This document shows, piece after piece, positions 19,569 through 23,551 of a stretch of DNA of 23,551 nucleotides (within the stretch, counting starts at the first letter, position 1; the number at the start of each line of letters is the position of its first letter). The notes under the pieces were generated by a model. It saw only the letters and a program-made list of their open reading frames with translations, had not been told where the DNA came from and ran no database searches. Position numbers and translations under genes: made by a program. Source of the DNA: UBA5216 sp963924885 (GTDB taxonomy: Bacteria > Pseudomonadota > Gammaproteobacteria > Burkholderiales > SG8-41); assembly GCA_963924885.1 (NCBI GenBank), contig CAWUUY010000205.1:1-23551 (forward strand), in the 5' to 3' direction.

Positions 19569-21473
19569 ATGACCTCAAACGATTACGACATCGCCGTCGA
19601 CAGCAACGTAATGATCCCTGCGCGCGACGGCGTGAAGCTCGCCACCGATATTTACCGCCCTGCGCGCAGCGGAAAGGCGGTGGAAGGCAAATTCCCGGTG
19701 ATCCTCGAACGCACACCGTACGGCAAGACGCGCGCGTCGCGTTCGGAAGTGGATCGCAGCGAGACCCAGCCGCGGCTGCGTCCGGAAGTCGCGGCGCAGT
19801 TTGTGCGTGCCGGCTACGTCGTGATCTATCAGGATTGCCGCGGTCGCCATGGCTCTGAGGGCGAGTTCGTCAAATACTTAAGCGACGGCGAAGACGGTTT
19901 CGACACCGTGCAGTGGATCGAACAGCAGCCGTGGTGCAACGGCCGCGTGGCGACGATGGGGCTGTCGTACGCTGCGCACACGCAGGTGGCGCTGGCGTGC
20001 CTTGCGCCCAAGGCGCTGTCGGCGATGGTGGTGGATTGCGGCGGGTTCTCGAACGCGTATTTGTCGGGCATCCGCAGCGGCGGCGCGTTTGAGATGAAGC
20101 AGGTGACGTGGGCGTTTAATCAGGCCAAGGAAAGCACACTGGCGCAAGCGGACGTGCGCGTGCGCGAGGCGCTGGCCGCCGAAGATTTGATCACTTGGTT
20201 CAAGCACATGCCGTGGAAGCCCGGCCACTCGCCGGTGAAATGGGCGCCCGAGTACGAGGATTATCTCTTCGAGCAATGGACACACGGCGCGTTCAGCGAT
20301 TACTGGAAGCAGCTCGGCATTTACACCGAGGGCTGGTATGACCAGTACGCCGACGTGCCGCAGATACACATGTCGAGCTGGTACGACGCCTACATCCGCA
20401 CCGCCACGGACAATTACGTGGGGCTGAAAAAGCGCAAGCGCGGCCCGGTGCGTCTGATCATGGGGCCGTGGACGCATGGTGACCGCTCCAAATCATGGTC
20501 GGGCGACGTGGATTTTGGCGAGGCCTCCACCATTGACGGCAACCTCGCGCAAAACTGGCGCGATCTGCGGCTGCGCTGGTTTGATCACTGGGTGCGCGGC
20601 GTGGCCAACGGCGTGGACCAAGAGCCGGTGGTGCGTTTGTTCCTGATGGGCGGCGGCTCCGGGCGCAAAAATGCGGTGGGGCGCATGCAGCACGGCGGGC
20701 GCTGGATCACCGGTGACGACTGGCCGCTGCCGGCGGTGAAAGCCACGCCGTTTTATTTGCATGCGGATGGCGCGTTGTCGGCTTCGATGCCCACCGCCAA
20801 CGCAGCGCCGTTGTCGTATGACTACGATCCGTCGAACCCGGTGCCGACGATGGGCGGCCCGCTCACCTCCGGCCAGCCGGTGTTCGAGGGCGGTGCGTTC
20901 GATCAGCGCGAACACGAACGATTTTTCGGTTGCAAAAACCCTGGCATGCCGCTAGCCGCGCGCGCCGATGTGCTGGTGTTCGAAACGTCGCCGTTGACCG
21001 AAAACATGGCGATCGCCGGGCCGATTACGGTCAAGCTGCACATCGCATCGAATTGCATCGACACGGATTTCACCGCCAAGCTGATCGATGTGTATCCGCC
21101 CAACGAAGATTACCCGCGCGGCTACGCGATGAACCTGTGCGACGGCATACTGCGCTGCCGTTATCGCAACTCGTGGGAGACGCCGGAGATGATGACCCCC
21201 GGCGCGGTCTACGAAATCACCATCGAGCCGTTTGCGACGTGCAATCTGTTCAAGGCCGGCCACCGCATTCGACTGGATGTGTCGTCGAGCAATTTTCCGC
21301 GCTACGATTTGAACTGGAACACCGGCGAGCCGGAAGGCCGCGCGCGCCTGCGGCGCATCGCCACCAACACCGTGTACGTGGATCAGGCGCGCGCCTCGCA
21401 TGTGGTGCTGCCGCTGGTGGCGCTGGACGCGCTGACGTGGCTCGAACCGTTGCCCGCTGGCGACACGTTATAA
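19569..21473 (+). CDS. CocE/NonD family hydrolase (X-Pro dipeptidyl-peptidase S15-like, 634 aa)
   Basis: Alpha/beta hydrolase of the cocaine esterase/S15 group, acting on esters or acyl-amide bonds; there is no signal peptide, so it is probably cytoplasmic. The N-terminal part has NVMIPARDGVKLATDIYRP and RTPYGK, and the YVVIYQDCRGRHGSEGEF oxyanion strand. The catalytic triad is Ser133 (GLSYAAHTQ), Asp273 (SSWYDAY) and His303 (GPWTHGDR). The usual GxSYxG elbow ends in Ala instead of Gly here. The C-terminal jelly-roll domain (about 400–630) contains DFTAKLIDVYPP and HRIRLDVSSSNFPRYDLN, both standard. The gene begins 9 bases after the hydratase-like gene and ends 38 bases before the enolase-superfamily gene, an apparent operon. 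Natural substrate unknown. Confidence 0.9.
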   Translation: MTSNDYDIAVDSNVMIPARDGVKLATDIYRPARSGKAVEGKFPVILERTPYGKTRASRSEVDRSETQPRLRPEVAAQFVRAGYVVIYQDCRGRHGSEGEFVKYLSDGEDGFDTVQWIEQQPWCNGRVATMGLSYAAHTQVALACLAPKALSAMVVDCGGFSNAYLSGIRSGGAFEMKQVTWAFNQAKESTLAQADVRVREALAAEDLITWFKHMPWKPGHSPVKWAPEYEDYLFEQWTHGAFSDYWKQLGIYTEGWYDQYADVPQIHMSSWYDAYIRTATDNYVGLKKRKRGPVRLIMGPWTHGDRSKSWSGDVDFGEASTIDGNLAQNWRDLRLRWFDHWVRGVANGVDQEPVVRLFLMGGGSGRKNAVGRMQHGGRWITGDDWPLPAVKATPFYLHADGALSASMPTANAAPLSYDYDPSNPVPTMGGPLTSGQPVFEGGAFDQREHERFFGCKNPGMPLAARADVLVFETSPLTENMAIAGPITVKLHIASNCIDTDFTAKLIDVYPPNEDYPRGYAMNLCDGILRCRYRNSWETPEMMTPGAVYEITIEPFATCNLFKAGHRIRLDVSSSNFPRYDLNWNTGEPEGRARLRRIATNTVYVDQARASHVVLPLVALDALTWLEPLPAGDTL

Positions 21474-21474
21474 T
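21469..21474 (+). promoter_or_regulatory. possible internal -10 (TATAAT) before the enolase-superfamily gene
   Basis: A perfect TATAAT spans the stop codon of the CocE gene, 38 bases before the next ATG. No good -35 exists at 16–18 bases (ACCGTT at best), so it may be weak, activator-dependent or accidental. Confidence 0.3.
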
Positions 21475-21511
21475 CGTTTCAAGCAACCACCGTCTTATTG
21501 AAGGAAACGCC

Positions 21512-22669
21512 ATGGTTCCAGACACCGCCCCGCAAGGCGCCGCCGCGCGCACTCAAACCGCGCCGCTACTCATCAAACGCATCGATGCGATACCGATTGC
21601 AATCCCGCTGAAAAAGCCGGTGATCATGGCGGGCGTGCGGCTGGAGGTGTCGTATAACCTGCTGGTGCGCGCCGAAGCCGCGAACGGGCTGGTGGGCTGG
21701 GGCGAAGCCTCGGTGGCGCCCACCATGACCGGCGACGTGCTGCCCGGCATGGTGGCGGCGGTGAATGAACATCTCGCGCCGCTGATGATTGGCAAGGATG
21801 CCTTAAAGCGCGCGGAGCTCGCGCACATCTGCGCGTATGCGTTGCATCACAACGGCGGGCCGAAGTGCGCGGTGGATGCGGCGATTGCCGATCTCGTCGG
21901 GCGGCACTTGAATGTGTCGATGTCGGATATGTACGGCGGCGCGCTGCGTGAATCGATCACCGCGATGTATCTTCTGGGCAACCCGAAAATCGAAGACGAC
22001 ATTGCCGAGACGCACAAAAAGATCAAGGAGGGCTATAAGTTCTTCAAGTTGAAAGTCGGCATCAAAAACCCGTTCGACGAAGCCGACGCGGCGGTGACCA
22101 TCCGCCGCGCCATCGGACGCGATGTGGTGCTGTGCGCCGACGCGAACATGGGCATGGATTTTCGCAATGCGCGGATTTTTGTCGAGCGCGCGCGCGAAGC
22201 CGACTTGCTGTTTCTCGAACAGCCGCTGCGCGATGACGACTTCGACGGCATGGCCGCGCTGGCGCGTATTTCGTCCACGCCGTTAAACGGCGATGAGTCA
22301 CTGGGCAGCGTCGCCACCATCATCCAGATGGCGCGCGCGGGTTCGATACAGGGCGCGAATCTCAAAACCATCAAGCTGGGTGGCGTCAGCGCCACGGTGC
22401 ATGCGATGTCGGTGTGCGCGGCGCTGGGGCTGAACATCAACCTCGCGTGCAAAGTCGCCGAGACCAGCGTGGGTGCGGCTACCATTATTCATCTGGGCTG
22501 CGTGGCGCCGAACGTGAACTGGGGTGTCAGCATCACCAATCACTATCTGGTGGATGATATCGTGAAGAACCCGATCGTCATCAGTAACGGCGCGATGTCA
22601 CGGCCCACGGGCGCGGGGCATGGGGTTGAGGTGGATGAGGCGCAGGTGGCGCGGTATCGGGTGAAGTAA
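21512..22669 (+). CDS. mandelate racemase/muconate lactonizing enzyme family protein (385 aa)
   Basis: Enolase-superfamily enzyme that abstracts a proton next to a carboxylate. The N-terminal capping domain (about 20–140) is followed by the barrel with KLKVG (Lys179 and Lys181, the KxK general base pair), metal ligands Asp210 (CADANMG), Glu236 (FLEQPL) and Asp261/Glu262 (NGDESLG), and the opposite-face Lys288 in LKTIKLGG. The KxK plus terminal Lys pattern is that of the muconate lactonizing/dipeptide epimerase subgroup rather than mandelate racemase, which has His. ATG 21512 lies six bases after AAGGA (21501–21505); the frame is open further upstream only as a shadow of the CocE gene. The exact substrate is unknown; neighbours suggest catabolism of a small acid or lactone. 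Confidence 0.9.
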   Translation: MVPDTAPQGAAARTQTAPLLIKRIDAIPIAIPLKKPVIMAGVRLEVSYNLLVRAEAANGLVGWGEASVAPTMTGDVLPGMVAAVNEHLAPLMIGKDALKRAELAHICAYALHHNGGPKCAVDAAIADLVGRHLNVSMSDMYGGALRESITAMYLLGNPKIEDDIAETHKKIKEGYKFFKLKVGIKNPFDEADAAVTIRRAIGRDVVLCADANMGMDFRNARIFVERAREADLLFLEQPLRDDDFDGMAALARISSTPLNGDESLGSVATIIQMARAGSIQGANLKTIKLGGVSATVHAMSVCAALGLNINLACKVAETSVGAATIIHLGCVAPNVNWGVSITNHYLVDDIVKNPIVISNGAMSRPTGAGHGVEVDEAQVARYRVK

Positions 22670-22721
22670 AGATTTGCGCCAAATGTTGAGCGGGAATGAC
22701 GGTGATGGTGGTGCGACACGG

Positions 22722-22739
22722 TTGGTATTCGAATACTAA
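22722..22739. promoter_or_regulatory. 18-bp palindrome upstream of the glutathione transferase gene
   Basis: TTGGTATTCGAATACTAA is symmetric at 8 of 9 pairs, with a perfect 12-bp core GTATTCGAATAC (22725–22736). It lies 31 bases before the GTG start in the 100-base gap after the enolase-superfamily gene and resembles an operator for a dimeric repressor. Confidence 0.45.
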
Positions 22740-22750
22740 TTGTAAATATC

Positions 22751-22775
22751 TGTTTTTAAAGGAATTTCTGTGATA
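22751..22775 (+). repeat. AT-rich intergenic element, copy 4
   Basis: Begins TGTTTTTAAA and ends GTGATA, 22 of 25 matches to copy 3. Here it contains the ribosome binding site AAAGGA and the GTG start of the glutathione transferase gene. Confidence 0.45.
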
Positions 22776-23551
22776 GACCTCTACACCTGGCCCACACCCA
22801 ATGGCCGTAAAGTACACATCATGCTCGAAGAAACCGGGCTGCCGTTTACCGTGCATCCGGTCAATACCCGCGCGGGCGATCAATTCAAGCCCGACTTTTT
22901 GAAGATCAGCCCGAACAATAAAATTCCCGCGATCATTGATCGCAACGGCCCCGGCGACAAACCGTTCGCGCTGTTTGAATCGGGCGCGATCTTGATTTAT
23001 CTCGCTGAAAAATCCGGCAAGTTTTTGCCCTACGAACCCGCCGCGAAATACACCACCCTGCAATGGCTGATGTTTCAGATGGGCGGCGTCGGGCCGATGT
23101 TCGGTCAGGCCGGGCATTTTCGTTCCTACACCAAGGAGCCGCAGCCCTACGCTATAGAGCGTTACACCAACGAGGTGAATCGCCTGCACAAAGTGATGAA
23201 CGAGCAGCTCGGCAAAACCGCCTATATCGCCGGCAACAAATACACCATCGCCGACATAGCCACCTGGCCGTGGATCATCAACCCGGAGCGGCGCGGCGTC
23301 GATATGGCGCTGTACCCGAACGTGCAGCGCTGGTTCGAAGAAATCCTCGCGCGTCCGTCGGTGCAGCGCGGGCTTGCGCTGCTGGCCGATGAACGCAAGG
23401 CGCGCGTGAAAAAATCGCTCCTCCAACTCTCACCGAAAAAAGGAAACGCGCTGTTTGCTGAATTCGAGACGCAAGTCCGCGCCGAGGTGGACAGATCCGC
23501 GGGCGATGAAGCGAAAGAGGAAGCGACGCTCGGTGCGGAAAATATTCCTAC
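22770..23551 (+). CDS. glutathione S-transferase, YfcG/Nu-class-like, cut by the window end
   Basis: Open reading frame of at least 260 codons with no stop before the right edge. GTG 22770 follows AAAGGA (22758–22763) by six bases and gives MIDLYTWPTPNGRKVHIMLEE, very like the start of E. coli YfcG. The thioredoxin-like N-terminal domain includes FLKISPNNKIPAIID and the glutathione-binding FESGAILIYLAE. The helical C-terminal domain includes MFQMGGVGPMFGQAGHF, YAIERYTNEV and YTIADIATWPWI. YfcG-type enzymes act as glutathione-dependent disulfide reductases. After about residue 210, where relatives usually end shortly, the frame continues for at least 50 mostly charged residues (RKARVKKSLL onward), an extension I cannot classify. 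A possible operator palindrome lies upstream. Confidence 0.88.
   Translation, partial: MIDLYTWPTPNGRKVHIMLEETGLPFTVHPVNTRAGDQFKPDFLKISPNNKIPAIIDRNGPGDKPFALFESGAILIYLAEKSGKFLPYEPAAKYTTLQWLMFQMGGVGPMFGQAGHFRSYTKEPQPYAIERYTNEVNRLHKVMNEQLGKTAYIAGNKYTIADIATWPWIINPERRGVDMALYPNVQRWFEEILARPSVQRGLALLADERKARVKKSLLQLSPKKGNALFAEFETQVRAEVDRSAGDEAKEEATLGAENIP

Noticed and set aside
20930..21511. Upstream extension of the enolase-superfamily reading frame overlapping the CocE gene
   Set aside because: The translation there is Arg/His-rich shadow sequence; ATG 21512 has a good ribosome binding site and the family start follows.
22581..23426. 281-codon minus-strand frame opposite the glutathione transferase gene
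   Set aside because: No recognisable motifs; the plus strand carries clear YfcG-like motifs throughout.
1..23551. CRISPR array, tRNA or rRNA genes, insertion sequence or phage genes
   Set aside because: No regularly spaced repeats, cloverleaf-like segments, transposase or integrase motifs were seen on either strand; intergenic gaps are mostly too short to hold them.

Overview
The window is a GC-rich bacterial chromosome segment, almost certainly from a betaproteobacterium, most likely Burkholderiales-like. Reasons: a Bug/TctC-type tricarboxylate receptor, a TctD/TctE-type two-component pair, the order DUF502 – aspS – nudB – EEP nuclease, and a fused MFS/spermidine synthase-like protein. The species cannot be named from the sequence. 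No insertion sequence, phage gene, tRNA, rRNA or CRISPR array is visible. Coding density is high, and the only gap over 300 bases is 9583–9986.

Left part (1–7520, all plus strand): the 3' end of a DUF502 membrane protein gene; aspS; a secreted guanyl-specific RNase with its barstar inhibitor in an ATGA overlap; nudB (folate pathway Nudix enzyme); nadA with its own promoter and intrinsic terminator; an EEP-family nuclease/phosphatase whose start codon lies four bases past that terminator; and an ATM1-type ABC exporter.

Middle (7532–13997): a minus-strand response regulator/sensor kinase operon (TctD/TctE or QseB/C type) faces a plus-strand gene for a PBP7-type murein endopeptidase. The 404-base gap between them holds the most interesting non-coding structure of the window. 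There is a tandem GTAAG-N6-GTAAG box, a -10 element, and about 140 nt of foldable sequence ending in a strong orphan intrinsic terminator: a candidate small RNA, possibly controlled by the neighbouring regulator. A separate promoter for the endopeptidase gene follows. Then come egtD (histidine trimethylation, ergothioneine pathway) with an MFS transporter directly behind it, and a convergent PcaD-like alpha/beta hydrolase.

Right part (13998–23551): a Bug-type periplasmic solute receptor without its membrane partners; a DegQ/DegP-type periplasmic protease; the fused membrane/spermidine synthase-like protein; then a plus-strand run of metabolic genes comprising a 2-keto-4-pentenoate hydratase-like protein with a signal peptide, a CocE/NonD-type hydrolase, a mandelate racemase/muconate lactonizing enzyme, and a YfcG-like glutathione S-transferase cut by the window end. 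The receptor, hydrolases, hydratase and enolase-superfamily enzyme look like scavenging and catabolism of organic acids, esters or lactones, but no single pathway can be assigned. A degenerate AT-rich element beginning TGTTTTTA occurs in four intergenic spacers and is not explained by the genes.
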